Positions 1 to 8,599 of a stretch of DNA of 64,000 nucleotides are shown here, piece by piece. The DNA comes from Lentilactobacillus senioris (lineage in GTDB: Bacteria; Bacillota; Bacilli; Lactobacillales; Lactobacillaceae). The first letter of the stretch is position 1. Each line of letters begins with the position of its first letter. The notes under the pieces are model-generated. The model did not search any database and had not been told where the DNA came from. It saw only the letters and a list, made by a program, of their open reading frames with translations. The stretch spans positions 186,001 to 250,000 of the forward strand of contig NZ_JAPQEZ010000002.1 in the NCBI RefSeq assembly GCF_026798195.1. The letters are read 5' to 3'. Made by a program: the position numbers and the translations under genes.

Positions 1-1
1 G

Positions 2-1612
2 GCAGCTGGTTCTGGGAAAACAGCGGCAATTTTGCAACGGGTGGCGTATTTGCTGTACCAATACCGCGGTAATTTAAATTCAGCACAAGTGATTTTATTT
101 TCACCTAACCAGCTTTTTAACGATTACATTAACCAAGTGTTACCGGAATTAGGCGAACAAAACATGGTGCAGATGACCTTTTATCAATATAGTTCTCACC
201 GACTACCTAACATGCAGGTAGAAACTTTAGGAGAACGGTTTGACGAACAGTTTAACCCCGAAAAAAAGGCGGCTACCACTATGAAGGGCAGCCTGCAATA
301 CTTTAAAGCAGTCACTGCCTACGCGAACCACTTAAATAAAGAAGATATGCGATTTAGAAATATCGTCTTTAAGGGCCGAGTGTTGATTTCTAAGGAAAAA
401 ATCGCTGAAATCTATTATGGTTTCAATGAAAACTATAATCTAAGAAACCGATTGGACGGTACTAAAGAAGCCCTACTCAAGATTTTAAACCGGAAAATTC
501 ACGTAGAAATGAAAACTGATTGGGCGGAAGAAGCAGTCCAAAACTTAACTAAAGAACAAATTCAACGAATGCATCACGATGCCGAAACTGAAATTCAGGA
601 TGCCGACAAGGAGTTTAATTTCTTGGCACGAGCGATCGTAACCCAGGCCTTCCAAAAGGTGCGGCGCCAAATTGTCCGGAACCACTTCCTAACGATTACC
701 CATCAATTTGTGCACTTTTTAAGAAGCGTACCTCAAATTATTAATCTGCAAGATTATGGATTAACCAGAGAAGAATGGCTGGATAATGTGGCCAGCGTAA
801 TTGAAGACATTAAGCAAAACAAGCTGGCAATGGCTGATGTAGCCCCATACTTGTACTTATATGATTTGATGACCGGTAAACGGGGTCAAAAAGATATCAA
901 ATACCTATTTATTGATGAAGTGCAAGATTATAGTGCCTTTCAGTTGGCGTTTTTGAAGTTTAGTTTTCCGCGGGCTAAATTCACGTTGCTGGGAGATTTA
1001 AACCAAGCCATCTTTACTCATGAAAATAGCCAACAACTACTAAATGAGTTAGGGACCATGTTCGATCAAGCCAAAACGCGGGTAATTCAGTTAACTAAGT
1101 CGTATCGTTCAACCGCTCAAATTACTAACTTTACGAAGTACTTACTCACTGATGGTGCCGCCATCGAAGCGTTTGATCGGCCAGGGGAATTACCGCAAAT
1201 TCACGTGGCAGCTGACGAAGCTAAGGCTTTAGAAGCCGTTAAAAGTCAAGTGGCCTCTAACCTAGAAATCCATGAAACGACTGCTATTATTGGTAAAACT
1301 TTAGCAGAATGTGAGCGCATCTTTGAATTGTTGAAAGCGGCCGGAGTTAGATCCACTTTGATTCGTACCGAAAATCAACGGTTAGTAAATGGTGTGATTA
1401 TCGTGCCATCTTACTTAGCTAAGGGACTAGAATTTGATAGTGTGGTAATGTGGAATGCTTCTGCGACTGAATATCCGGATGATGCAGATCGGCAATTGGT
1501 GTACACGATTTGTACGCGGGCAATGCATCGCCTAACGATTGTTGCCATTGAACAACTTTCACCGTTATTTAACGGCGTCCCTAAAACAGAATATGAATTG
1601 ATTACAGATTAA
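2..1612 (+). CDS. helD: HelD-like UvrD/Rep-family helicase (5' partial)
   Basis: Superfamily 1 helicase of the HelD type, which in Gram-positive bacteria releases stalled RNA polymerase. The gene is cut by the window start: the frame is open from base 2 and begins inside the Walker A motif (GSGKTA). Other helicase motifs follow in order: DEVQD (Walker B, near base 914), GDLNQAIF, SYRST, KGLEFD, and a final YTICTRAMH arginine-finger motif. About 536 residues are visible; family members are usually around 760, so the N-terminal part lies upstream. The TTG at base 32 is internal and not the start. A strong terminator follows directly. Family assignment is firm; the RNA polymerase role is inferred from the family. 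Confidence 0.9.
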   Translation, partial: AAGSGKTAAILQRVAYLLYQYRGNLNSAQVILFSPNQLFNDYINQVLPELGEQNMVQMTFYQYSSHRLPNMQVETLGERFDEQFNPEKKAATTMKGSLQYFKAVTAYANHLNKEDMRFRNIVFKGRVLISKEKIAEIYYGFNENYNLRNRLDGTKEALLKILNRKIHVEMKTDWAEEAVQNLTKEQIQRMHHDAETEIQDADKEFNFLARAIVTQAFQKVRRQIVRNHFLTITHQFVHFLRSVPQIINLQDYGLTREEWLDNVASVIEDIKQNKLAMADVAPYLYLYDLMTGKRGQKDIKYLFIDEVQDYSAFQLAFLKFSFPRAKFTLLGDLNQAIFTHENSQQLLNELGTMFDQAKTRVIQLTKSYRSTAQITNFTKYLLTDGAAIEAFDRPGELPQIHVAADEAKALEAVKSQVASNLEIHETTAIIGKTLAECERIFELLKAAGVRSTLIRTENQRLVNGVIIVPSYLAKGLEFDSVVMWNASATEYPDDADRQLVYTICTRAMHRLTIVAIEQLSPLFNGVPKTEYELITD

Positions 1613-1618
1613 AAATTC

Positions 1619-1647
1619 GGAACCTATTTAGATTAGGTTCCTTTTTT
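1619..1647 (+). terminator. Terminator of helD
   Basis: An 8-bp perfect stem (GGAACCTA / TAGGTTCC) with a 7-nt loop is followed by six T. It sits 7 bases after the helD stop. Confidence 0.9.
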
Positions 1648-1724
1648 GTGGCTAAAATCTCAATAGTTGACTTCCCTAATGCTAATCGGTAACGTTAATA
1701 ATAGAAATTAATGGAGAGAATAAT

Positions 1725-2642
1725 ATGATTAAATCAATGCAGTTTACTCCGGAATGTCAATTGGTTGATGTATTTCAGCCGGATGAAACCGAAAAAAAGC
1801 ACCTTCAAAAACACTATGGAATGACCGATGAAATGTTTGGGTATGCCTTTGATATTGACGAACGAGCTCGAATTGAATCAGCAGATGATACCCCGTTAAC
1901 GTTAATTGTTTATGACGTTGTAGTTTCAAAGGACAGTGATGGTGAGAAGGATCCAACCGCGCCAATTACATTTGCTTTAGATGGAGAAACGTTGGTGATT
2001 TTTTCAGCACCAATTAATAGATTTGTAGTGGAACAGTTGTTACTTGAACAAACTAAGTTACAAGCTAAGCATGCTACGGCGTTACAAGTAATGCTTCACG
2101 TGATGTACAAATTATCTGGTCGGTATTTTGACGTGATTCACGCTATTGATAAGCGCCGGCAACACCTCCAAAAGAACTTAAAAATTAAAACTAGTCGGGA
2201 TTCCATTACTCAGTTGATGGATTTACAAACTAACTTGGTGTACTATTTGACTTCACTGCGTTCTAACACTTCTGTGGTGGCAGATATGTCTTATTCTAGA
2301 AATTTTCAAGTTTCTGAAGCAGATAAAGAGTTGATTGATGACATTAACGTTGAATTGCGTCAGGGGCTAGAAATGGCTCAAATGGCCAGTGAAGTGATTG
2401 CACACTTGTCAGATGCATACACTAATGTATTGGACAATGATTTGAATAATACAATGAAATTTTTAACCGTAATTTCAATTTTAATGGCAATTCCAACCAT
2501 TATTTTCGGATTTTTTGGACAAAATGTGGATTTACCGTTTTCCCACGCTAAAAGTGGTTGGCTAGCTACAGTTTTGGTAGCAATTGTATTTACACTGCTT
2601 GTGGGTGTCTTAGTCAAAATGCATGATTTCAACAAAAAATAA
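1725..2642 (+). CDS. CorA-family divalent cation transporter
   Basis: Membrane channel of the CorA family, expected to import Mg2+ or a related divalent ion. The 305-residue protein has a long charged, mostly helical N-terminal part and two C-terminal membrane helices (roughly residues 241-262 and 275-297), the CorA plan. The signature GMN at the end of the first helix reads GQN here (context FFGQNV, near residue 264). The start ATG has GGAGAG 7 bases upstream. A possible promoter, TTGACT at 1667 with a weak -10 17 bp later, lies in the gap after the helD terminator. The family call is good; the ion is not certain because of the altered signature. Confidence 0.82.
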   Translation: MIKSMQFTPECQLVDVFQPDETEKKHLQKHYGMTDEMFGYAFDIDERARIESADDTPLTLIVYDVVVSKDSDGEKDPTAPITFALDGETLVIFSAPINRFVVEQLLLEQTKLQAKHATALQVMLHVMYKLSGRYFDVIHAIDKRRQHLQKNLKIKTSRDSITQLMDLQTNLVYYLTSLRSNTSVVADMSYSRNFQVSEADKELIDDINVELRQGLEMAQMASEVIAHLSDAYTNVLDNDLNNTMKFLTVISILMAIPTIIFGFFGQNVDLPFSHAKSGWLATVLVAIVFTLLVGVLVKMHDFNKK

Positions 2643-2663
2643 GTTCTATGAAACCGATTTCAA

Positions 2664-2672
2664 TGTTATAAT
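2664..2672 (+). promoter_or_regulatory. Extended -10 promoter for coaA
   Basis: TGTTATAAT is a perfect TATAAT with an upstream TGn extension, 36 bases before the coaA start. The -35 region is poor, which is usual for extended -10 promoters. Confidence 0.6.
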
Positions 2673-2707
2673 TATTTATTACTAATAAGCTGAGGTTGTT
2701 GTGAATC

Positions 2708-3631
2708 ATGAATGATTTAATTAATTACTATTCATTTGACAAAGACGAGTGGAAACATTTTTATGAAAAGAAAACGGTTCCCCTCACTGCTTCAGAATTA
2801 CGGAGCATTAAGGCGTTTAACGATAAAATTTCACTCCAAGATGTATCTGATATTTATATTCCGTTAGTGCACCTGTTATCGCTACAACTAAACAGCTTTA
2901 ACGACTGGCAAGAAACTAAGGCTAATTTTTTACATAAAGCAGCCCGCAAAGTGCCATTTATCATTGGGATTTCTGGAAGCGTGGCGGTGGGCAAATCTAC
3001 CACCGCCCGTTTACTAGAGGAATTGTTAAGTTATTATTTTCCGGAAAATAAAGTCCAACTAATTACCACGGATGGTTTTTTATACCCGACAGCAGAACTG
3101 AAACGTCAAGGAATCATGGATCGTAAGGGCTTTCCAGAAAGTTACGATATGGCAGCGTTGATTAACTTTTTAAATAACGTCAAATCCGGCGTTTATAACG
3201 TGAAGGTACCGGTTTATTCCCACCAAGTCTATGATATTGTGCCAGGAGAATTTGATATTATTGATCAGCCCGACATCTTGATTATTGAGGGAATCAATGT
3301 TTTACAATTACCAAGCAACGAACAAATTTATGTGAGTGATTTTACTGATTTTTCGATTTATGTAGATGCCGATGCTAATCAAATTCGGGAATGGTACTTA
3401 GAACGATTCGGTAAATTAATGGAGACGGCGTTTCAAGATCCGCAAAACCATTACTATAAATACGCCCAAGGTAACCGGGCCGAGGCGTTTGCAATTGCCA
3501 ATAATGTTTGGGATACGATTGATTTACCTAACTTGGAAGAAAATATTTTACCGACTCGCAGTAGGGCCGACATGATTATGCATAAAACTAAACATCATAT
3601 TTTTGATAAACTTTATTTACGCAAATATTGA
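2708..3631 (+). CDS. coaA: Type I pantothenate kinase
   Basis: Phosphorylates pantothenate with ATP, the first and usually rate-setting step of coenzyme A synthesis in the cytoplasm. The 307 residues match the bacterial CoaA length. A P-loop (GSVAVGKST) sits near residue 93 in the usual type I context, followed by the TDGFLYP segment that lies at the pantothenate site. The ATG has GAGG 12 bases upstream. It is transcribed from its own extended -10 promoter and lies 77 bases before guaA, which has a separate promoter. High confidence. Confidence 0.95.
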   Translation: MNDLINYYSFDKDEWKHFYEKKTVPLTASELRSIKAFNDKISLQDVSDIYIPLVHLLSLQLNSFNDWQETKANFLHKAARKVPFIIGISGSVAVGKSTTARLLEELLSYYFPENKVQLITTDGFLYPTAELKRQGIMDRKGFPESYDMAALINFLNNVKSGVYNVKVPVYSHQVYDIVPGEFDIIDQPDILIIEGINVLQLPSNEQIYVSDFTDFSIYVDADANQIREWYLERFGKLMETAFQDPQNHYYKYAQGNRAEAFAIANNVWDTIDLPNLEENILPTRSRADMIMHKTKHHIFDKLYLRKY

Positions 3632-3658
3632 TGAATGTTTGTCTTTTATGAAGATGTA

Positions 3659-3687
3659 TTGACCTCGGGACTAAAAATGGATAGAAT
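3659..3687 (+). promoter_or_regulatory. Promoter of guaA
   Basis: TTGACC and TAGAAT are separated by exactly 17 bp, ending 30 bases before the preferred guaA start. It overlaps no gene and is a near-consensus sigma-A promoter. Confidence 0.8.
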
Positions 3688-3717
3688 AGTAATATTAAAT
3701 TTGAAAGGGTGGACCTC

Positions 3718-5271
3718 TTGGCAAACGTTGACTTATCAACATTCGATAAAATTTTAGTGCTAGACTTCGGTAGTCAATATAACCAATTGATTACGCGGCG
3801 CATTCGTGATTTAGGCGTATATTCTGAACTTAAGTCTCATAAAATGTCCGCAACTGAAATCAAGGCAATGGCTCCTAAAGGGATTATTTTCTCTGGCGGA
3901 CCTAACAGTGTGTACGATGATGGTGCTTTTCATATTGACCCAGAAATCTTTAACCTAGGGATTCCAATCCTGGGAATTTGTTATGGGATGCAATTAATGG
4001 CCTACGATCTTGGTGGGACAGTTGAAAAAGCAGATAACAGTGAATATGGACACGCCACCATTAAGATTACTAATGATGGCGCTCGTTTATTTGAAGGCTT
4101 ACCACGGGAACAAACCGTTTGGATGAGTCATGGCGATTTAGTTACTTCAGTACCTGAAGGCTTTGAAGCCGTTGCAACTAGTGAATCTTGCCCAATTTCA
4201 GCAATGCAAGATACTAAGCGCCAATTCTATGGTGTTCAGTTCCATGCCGAAGTTCGCAATACCGAATATGGTATTGATATCTTGAAGAACTTTGCGTTTA
4301 ACGTTTGCCAAGCCACTGCTAATTGGTCAATGGATGATTTCATCGACCTTTCAATCCAAAAAATCAGAGATACCGTTGGCGATAAAAAAGTATTGCTCGG
4401 CCTTTCTGGTGGGGTAGATTCTAGTGTGGTTGGGGTCTTATTGCACAAAGCAATTGGCGACCAATTAACTAGCATCTTTGTAGATCACGGTTTGTTACGG
4501 AAAAACGAAGCGGAACAAGTAATGGATAGTTTAGCCGGCAAATTTGGATTGAACATCGTCCAAGTGAACGCGCAAGAACGGTTCTTGTCTAAGTTAGCCG
4601 GAGTTAGCGATCCTGAAAAGAAACGTAAGATCATTGGAAATGAATTTATCCAAGTTTTCAACGACGAAGCCCAAAAACTAGAAGGAATCGATTTCTTAGC
4701 TCAAGGGACTTTGTACACTGACGTGATTGAAAGTGGGACTGACACTGCGCAAACCATTAAGTCTCACCATAACGTTGGTGGATTACCAGAAGACATGCAC
4801 TTTGAATTGATCGAACCGCTTAACACCTTATTTAAGGACGAAGTTCGGGAATTAGGTGAAAAGCTCGGAATTCCTCATGATTTAGTTTGGCGGCAACCAT
4901 TCCCAGGACCTGGTTTGGGAATTCGGGTAATCGGTGAAGTGACTGAAGACAAACTTGAAATCGTTCGCGAAAGCGATTGGATTTTACGTGATGAAATTGC
5001 TAAAGCTGGCTTAGATCAAGAAGTTTGGCAATACTTTACCGTCTTACCTGGTTTCAAGAGTGTCGGTGTCATGGGTGATGGTCGGACTTACGACTACACC
5101 ATTGCTATTCGGGCCGTTAGTTCCATTGACGGTATGACTGCTGACTTCTCTAAGTTACCATGGGACGTTCTACAAAAAATTTCAACCCGTATCGTAAACG
5201 AAGTAGAAGGGATTAACCGCGTAGTGTATGACGTTACGAGCAAGCCGCCTTCGACAATTGAATGGGAATAA
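3718..5271 (+). CDS. guaA: GMP synthase (glutamine-hydrolysing)
   Basis: Converts XMP to GMP using glutamine and ATP, in purine synthesis. It has an N-terminal class I amidotransferase (GGPNSVYD; catalytic Cys in GICYGMQ; His and Glu in FHAE), an ATP-pyrophosphatase domain (SGGVDSS) and a C-terminal dimerisation domain ending PPSTIEWE. I chose the TTG at 3718 because AAAGGGTGG ends 5 bases upstream; the in-frame GTG at 3709 would overlap that ribosome binding site. The length is 517 residues. The last 21 bases are the phage attachment core. Integration leaves the protein intact but separates the gene from its own terminator, now at 49958-49985. Confidence 0.97.
   Translation: MANVDLSTFDKILVLDFGSQYNQLITRRIRDLGVYSELKSHKMSATEIKAMAPKGIIFSGGPNSVYDDGAFHIDPEIFNLGIPILGICYGMQLMAYDLGGTVEKADNSEYGHATIKITNDGARLFEGLPREQTVWMSHGDLVTSVPEGFEAVATSESCPISAMQDTKRQFYGVQFHAEVRNTEYGIDILKNFAFNVCQATANWSMDDFIDLSIQKIRDTVGDKKVLLGLSGGVDSSVVGVLLHKAIGDQLTSIFVDHGLLRKNEAEQVMDSLAGKFGLNIVQVNAQERFLSKLAGVSDPEKKRKIIGNEFIQVFNDEAQKLEGIDFLAQGTLYTDVIESGTDTAQTIKSHHNVGGLPEDMHFELIEPLNTLFKDEVRELGEKLGIPHDLVWRQPFPGPGLGIRVIGEVTEDKLEIVRESDWILRDEIAKAGLDQEVWQYFTVLPGFKSVGVMGDGRTYDYTIAIRAVSSIDGMTADFSKLPWDVLQKISTRIVNEVEGINRVVYDVTSKPPSTIEWE
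5251..5271. other. attL core
   Basis: Twenty-one bases starting TCGACAATTG and ending AATGGGAATAA, identical to 49911-49931. They encode the last residues and the stop of GuaA. The match ends abruptly on both sides, as expected for a site-specific recombination core. Confidence 0.93.
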
Positions 5272-5310
5272 CTCCCCAAAAGATTCTATTGGATCATATA
5301 GGATCGTATC

Positions 5311-5341
5311 AAAGACTGACGTTAATTTGTCAGTCTTTTTT
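5311..5341 (+). terminator. Phage-supplied terminator downstream of guaA
   Basis: A 10-bp stem (AAAGACTGAC / GTCAGTCTTT) with an 8-nt loop and a T run, 40 bases after the guaA stop. It lies on the phage side of attL, so it replaces the original guaA terminator. Confidence 0.85.
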
Positions 5342-5382
5342 GTTTGCAATAATCTATTTAAATTCGATAGAACTCGATGAAA

Positions 5383-5431
5383 TTGTGGTACATCTTGTGG
5401 TACAAAAAATATTTTGAAAAATGTACCACAA
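5383..5431. promoter_or_regulatory. Integrase arm-type sites, left side
   Basis: Three copies of TTGTGGTACA: two direct (5383-5392, 5395-5404) and one inverted (5422-5431). The 9-base core TGTGGTACA recurs three times beside attR. The position between the att core and the integrase gene fits arm sites bound by the integrase N-terminal domain. Function is inferred. Confidence 0.7.
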
Positions 5432-5437
5432 ACGAGC

Positions 5438-6613
5438 TTAATTTTTAATATCATCTTCCACACCACTGAACAGATCTAAAGCTCCGTCTTTAGAAGCCCT
5501 AGTATAATCAGCGGTTTGCTGGATATTAGCATGACCCAACCAGTGCATGGTTTCCGTGTTGGACATTCTGTTAGCCATAGCACGTGTAGCAAAATAGTGG
5601 CGCAACAAGTGAGGGTGAACTTTAATTCCTGAACGTTCTGATAATCGCTTCATTAAGGTAGAGGGTTGAGCGGGGTGGTATGGTTTTGCAGTTGTTGGAT
5701 TGAGCCACAAAAAATGATCTGGTGTAACTTCCATGCCTTTATTTTTTAAAATGCTGTCAGAGTATTCAATGGCTTCTTTGATCATATCGACAATTTCACC
5801 ATAAACCCAAATGGTCCGATAAGCAGAGGGGGTCTTTAATGGGCCACCTTTTTTAGCCACTGTAGTTCTACCAGTTTCAAAAGTAATTGCACAAATTTCT
5901 CTTTTGGCTTTTTCATCATACTCAAATTTAAAAGAAGATTTTTTTAATCCCATCAGTTCAGAACGTCGTTCACCTAGAGTAAGCATATAGATCATGCAGT
6001 AGTTGTATCTAGTAAGATGTTCTTTTGCACAGCTCATAAATTTTTCATAATCTTCTTTAGATAAAGATTGGCTCTTGGGTGATTGGCCGTTAATGTTCAT
6101 GTGGCGAAGCTTATTTTTAAAAATAACGTCATTAGTTTCAGCGTCATTCATGATCATTTGCATAACGGAATCAATGCGTTTGATAGTGAGTTCAGCAAGT
6201 CCTTTGGTACTAATGTCATCTAAAAACGCCTGATAACTCTGGCGGCTAATGTCTTGAAGATTATCTTTGCCAAACGGTTTTTTAAACCACCTATTATAGT
6301 AGTTTTTCATACTTCTGGCAGTAATTGGACGCCAAATATTTAGTTTAACCTTACGTTCATAGATACTAGTGAAGTAGGCGTCTAAAGTGACGTTTCTACC
6401 CTCAATTTTGCCAACTAAGCCATTAGCAAGGTCAACTTCAAAGCGTTTAAGCGCAACGTCGGCATCACGCCAACTTGAAAATCCAGATTTTGTCCACTCG
6501 GAAAACTTACCGTTAGGTTTTTTATATCTGGTTCGCACGCCATAACGCTTGCCTTTCTTAGTTTCATATACATAAATGTTTGGGTGCTTTTTCATCGGTT
6601 CCCAATTTCTCAT
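5438..6613 (-). CDS. int: Phage tyrosine integrase
   Basis: Catalyses integration and excision between phage and guaA attachment sites. The N-terminal 50 residues look like an AP2-type arm-binding domain, followed by a SAM-like core-binding domain (about 75-160) and the catalytic domain. The catalytic set is visible: Arg in GERRSEL, HLLRH (His-x-x-Arg), His in LGHAN, and the nucleophile Tyr in TADYTRA. The start at 6613 has GGAGG 7 bases upstream, so the protein has 391 residues; an upstream in-frame ATG at 6634 lacks such a site. It reads toward attL, as is usual. Confidence 0.95.
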   Translation of the reverse strand: MRNWEPMKKHPNIYVYETKKGKRYGVRTRYKKPNGKFSEWTKSGFSSWRDADVALKRFEVDLANGLVGKIEGRNVTLDAYFTSIYERKVKLNIWRPITARSMKNYYNRWFKKPFGKDNLQDISRQSYQAFLDDISTKGLAELTIKRIDSVMQMIMNDAETNDVIFKNKLRHMNINGQSPKSQSLSKEDYEKFMSCAKEHLTRYNYCMIYMLTLGERRSELMGLKKSSFKFEYDEKAKREICAITFETGRTTVAKKGGPLKTPSAYRTIWVYGEIVDMIKEAIEYSDSILKNKGMEVTPDHFLWLNPTTAKPYHPAQPSTLMKRLSERSGIKVHPHLLRHYFATRAMANRMSNTETMHWLGHANIQQTADYTRASKDGALDLFSGVEDDIKN

Positions 6614-6685
6614 TTTGATTCCTCCATAATTCATGATCGGTTCTTGACTATGCCTAGTTTTAGGGGTACGTATGTTCTTTTGGCT

Positions 6686-6712
6686 TCAAAAATAAAACCC
6701 CAAATGGGGTAT
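6686..6712 (-). terminator. Terminator for the leftward gene at 6716-7318
   Basis: On the minus strand, ACCCC-ATTT-GGGGT is followed by TTTTATTTTT, directly after the stop of the zinc-ribbon membrane protein gene. The stem is short (5 bp) but the T tract is good. Confidence 0.6.
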
Positions 6713-6715
6713 TAT

Positions 6716-7318
6716 TTAGTATTTGATCATAAATCTACGGCCACAATCCATACATACAGAACGATATTTTTTACCATGACTACCGTTAAAACCAGCTATG
6801 CTGCCACCAATGATTCCTTTAGTTAAAGAAAAAGCGTGGCGCTTGTTATCCAAAATTTGGATATTAGTAGACTTACATTTGGGACAATGTGGTACTTTTT
6901 TGGAAATATGTTTTTTCTTTTTGGCTTCTGCTTTTTGTTGTTCCAAAACAATTTGCTGAGCTAAGGCCTTACTGTCTTTTTCTTTTTGCTTAGCCTGTTT
7001 TTTGATTTCTTTTTTAGATACCGAAATATTTTCGGCTGGATCGCTTACTACAGCCTTAGTATGTATAACCTCATGATCTTTATTTGCACTGTGATTATTG
7101 TTGCTTGAGCTATCCACCCATGACGAAAAACGATCACTTAAAGGTTTAAACCACCAAGTTGCAAAGCCACTTATTAAGCCGGCTGTAAGGCCTACATGAT
7201 GAATACCAGTAAACATACTTACAAAAAATCCTAAAAAACCAACTAGACAGAATATGATAACGCCGTTAAAGACTTCGCCATGCTTATTGTTGCTGGATTC
7301 TTTTTCATTATTTTCCAT
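6716..7318 (-). CDS. Membrane protein with C-terminal zinc ribbon
   Basis: A 200-residue protein of unknown role. Two hydrophobic segments lie near residues 17-37 and 43-58, followed by a long Lys/Glu/Gln-rich linker that should be helical, and a C-terminal zinc ribbon with CPKC and CMDC pairs. The start at 7318 has AAGGGG 8 bases upstream. It sits between the integrase and the repressor on the strand expressed in lysogens. In many lactic phages that slot holds superinfection-exclusion or immunity proteins, so an exclusion role is a fair guess only. Confidence 0.6.
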   Translation of the reverse strand: MENNEKESSNNKHGEVFNGVIIFCLVGFLGFFVSMFTGIHHVGLTAGLISGFATWWFKPLSDRFSSWVDSSSNNNHSANKDHEVIHTKAVVSDPAENISVSKKEIKKQAKQKEKDSKALAQQIVLEQQKAEAKKKKHISKKVPHCPKCKSTNIQILDNKRHAFSLTKGIIGGSIAGFNGSHGKKYRSVCMDCGRRFMIKY

Positions 7319-7364
7319 AGTAATTACCCCTTTTAAATGTTGTTTTTGCTTCACTACGTTAAAT

Positions 7365-7463
7365 AGTAAGCAAGTTAGTACACAAGATAGTACGCAAATT
7401 AGTGTGAGAGTTGTACGAGACTTGTACGCAAATTAGTGTGAGAGTTGTACGAGACTTGTACGC
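7365..7463. repeat. Distant iteron-like cluster with a 34-bp tandem duplication
   Basis: Four 9-mers lie exactly 12 bp apart: AGTAAGCAA (7365), AGTACACAA (7377), AGTACGCAA (7389), AGTGTGAGA (7401). A 34-bp unit is then repeated perfectly in tandem (7390-7423, 7424-7457) and begins a third time at 7458. The 9-mer and the 12-bp spacing match the iterons inside the replication gene at 13663-13753. There is no gene here. Confidence 0.8.
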
Positions 7464-7469
7464 CATTAT

Positions 7470-7510
7470 ATAAACTAAACTAAACATAAACTAAACTAAA
7501 TAAAATAATA
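7470..7510. repeat. AT-rich direct repeats beside the iteron-like cluster
   Basis: A 15-bp unit, ATAAACTAAACTAAA, occurs at 7470-7484 and 7486-7500, followed by more A/T. Lying next to an iteron-like array, it resembles a DNA-unwinding element. Function is inferred. Confidence 0.5.
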
Positions 7511-7545
7511 CTTTGTCATCGCTTAGCAGCGTGACGAAAAAATTT

Positions 7546-8187
7546 CTAATACTTTCTTTTTGTTTCAACCAATCTACCGGCTATAAGAATTTCGTTCATT
7601 TGAGATCCGACAAAAACTCTTGGTTGGTAAACAGGGTTAGAAGCTGTCAGCACGATTGAATCTTTTGATTTGGTGACATGTTTTAAAGTACCTTCTTCAC
7701 CGTCAACGATGATTGCACAAATATCACCATTGTTAAATTCAGGAGTTCGCTTGATTAAAGCAAAGTCACCGTCATAGATACCGTCACCAATCATAGAATC
7801 ACCAGAAACAACAAGCCAAAAATAATCATGACCTCCACCAAGATCTTTCTTCAATACGCTTTCAACCCCTTGATAATTTTCAAGTGCTAGACCGTTCGGA
7901 CCAGCTTTGATAGTTCCGACTACCGGAACTTCAGTGAAGTCAGTGGGGGAGGTGGGAATGATATTACTTGCGGTATTATATTTATCTAGCAATTTATCGG
8001 TAGTTATTCCGTATATTTCAGCAAGTCTAATTATCATTTCGGAACTTGGTTCTGATTTGCCATATTCCCAATTAGCATAGGTTTGCATGTTTTTAAGGCC
8101 CAATTTATTAGCGACTAAGGTTTTACTCCAGTCTTTGCTTTCACGTAGGTTAATTAATTTTTTAGATAACTTTGGCAATTCCTCCAT
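7546..8187 (-). CDS. CI-like repressor with S24 autoprotease domain
   Basis: Maintains lysogeny. The N-terminal XRE helix-turn-helix (about residues 8-60, with NKLGLKNMQTYANWE) should bind the operators at 8243-8325. The C-terminal half is a LexA/CI-type S24 peptidase: cleavage site Ala-Gly in GTIKAG, catalytic Ser in SGDSMIGDG, catalytic Lys in GTLKHV. It should self-cleave when RecA filaments form, inducing the prophage. I prefer the ATG at 8187 (GAGAGGTG 6 bases upstream) over the GTG at 8196. It is divergent from cro. Confidence 0.92.
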   Translation of the reverse strand: MEELPKLSKKLINLRESKDWSKTLVANKLGLKNMQTYANWEYGKSEPSSEMIIRLAEIYGITTDKLLDKYNTASNIIPTSPTDFTEVPVVGTIKAGPNGLALENYQGVESVLKKDLGGGHDYFWLVVSGDSMIGDGIYDGDFALIKRTPEFNNGDICAIIVDGEEGTLKHVTKSKDSIVLTASNPVYQPRVFVGSQMNEILIAGRLVETKRKY

Positions 8188-8242
8188 ATACAACACCTCT
8201 CTGGTAAATAGAATAACATCATTAAATTAAAAATTTAGTTTT

Positions 8243-8325
8243 TTAAACAAAACATTTAAAAGATATCTTGACTTAAACAAATTATTTAAGTATACTTAAT
8301 ACATAAAGTTAAACAAAATATTTAA
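8243..8325. promoter_or_regulatory. Switch operators O1-O3
   Basis: Three 17-bp near-palindromes of the form TTAAAC-N5-ATTTAA lie at 8243-8259, 8273-8289 and 8309-8325. O2 exactly fills the spacer of the rightward promoter and O3 lies just before the cro ribosome binding site. These are the probable CI and Cro binding sites. Confidence 0.85.
8268..8296 (+). promoter_or_regulatory. Rightward early promoter PR
   Basis: TTGACT and TATACT are separated by 17 bp. The spacer contains operator O2, so repressor binding would block polymerase directly. Confidence 0.88.
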
Positions 8326-8338
8326 AGGTGGTGAAAAA

Positions 8339-8575
8339 ATGGAAATTCCTTTGGTAAAAGAAAACGCTGGTGAGATCTTAAGAATCGAACGTGAGAAACG
8401 TGGGTTAAGTCAAGTGTCATTAGCTTCCAAGATGGGGCTTAAAAGCTCGCAACATCTATGGAACATAGAGCACGGGGCTAATAGTTTAACTTTGGAAATG
8501 ATTGACCAAGCCTCTAAGGCTTTGGGTATTTCGCCAGATATTTTTTTGCGCAATAAAGTTAAACAAAATATTTAA
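8339..8575 (+). CDS. cro: Cro-like XRE regulator
   Basis: First gene of the rightward early operon and probable lytic-side regulator of the switch. It is a 78-residue single-domain helix-turn-helix protein (LSQVSLASKMGLKSSQHLWNIE region, residues 23-45). The ATG follows AAAGGTGGTG. The last codons (KVKQNI and stop) lie inside a fourth copy of the switch operator, so its C-terminus is operator-derived sequence. Cro function is inferred from position and fold. Confidence 0.85.
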   Translation: MEIPLVKENAGEILRIEREKRGLSQVSLASKMGLKSSQHLWNIEHGANSLTLEMIDQASKALGISPDIFLRNKVKQNI

Positions 8576-8576
8576 A
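8553..8576. promoter_or_regulatory. Fourth operator copy (O4) in the 3' end of cro
   Basis: These 24 bases are identical to 8303-8326 and contain the 17-bp operator TTAAAC-N5-ATTTAA at 8559-8575. The repeat flanks cro. Confidence 0.85.
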
Positions 8577-8599
8577 AAATGACTGAAAGGAGTGTTTTT

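Noticed and set aside
7390-7457. CRISPR-like tandem repeat
   Set aside because: The 34-bp units follow each other without spacers and only two full copies exist.
7511-7541. Repressor terminator at GTCATCGC/GCGTGAC
   Set aside because: The stem has a bulge and, read leftward, is followed by AAAG rather than a T tract.
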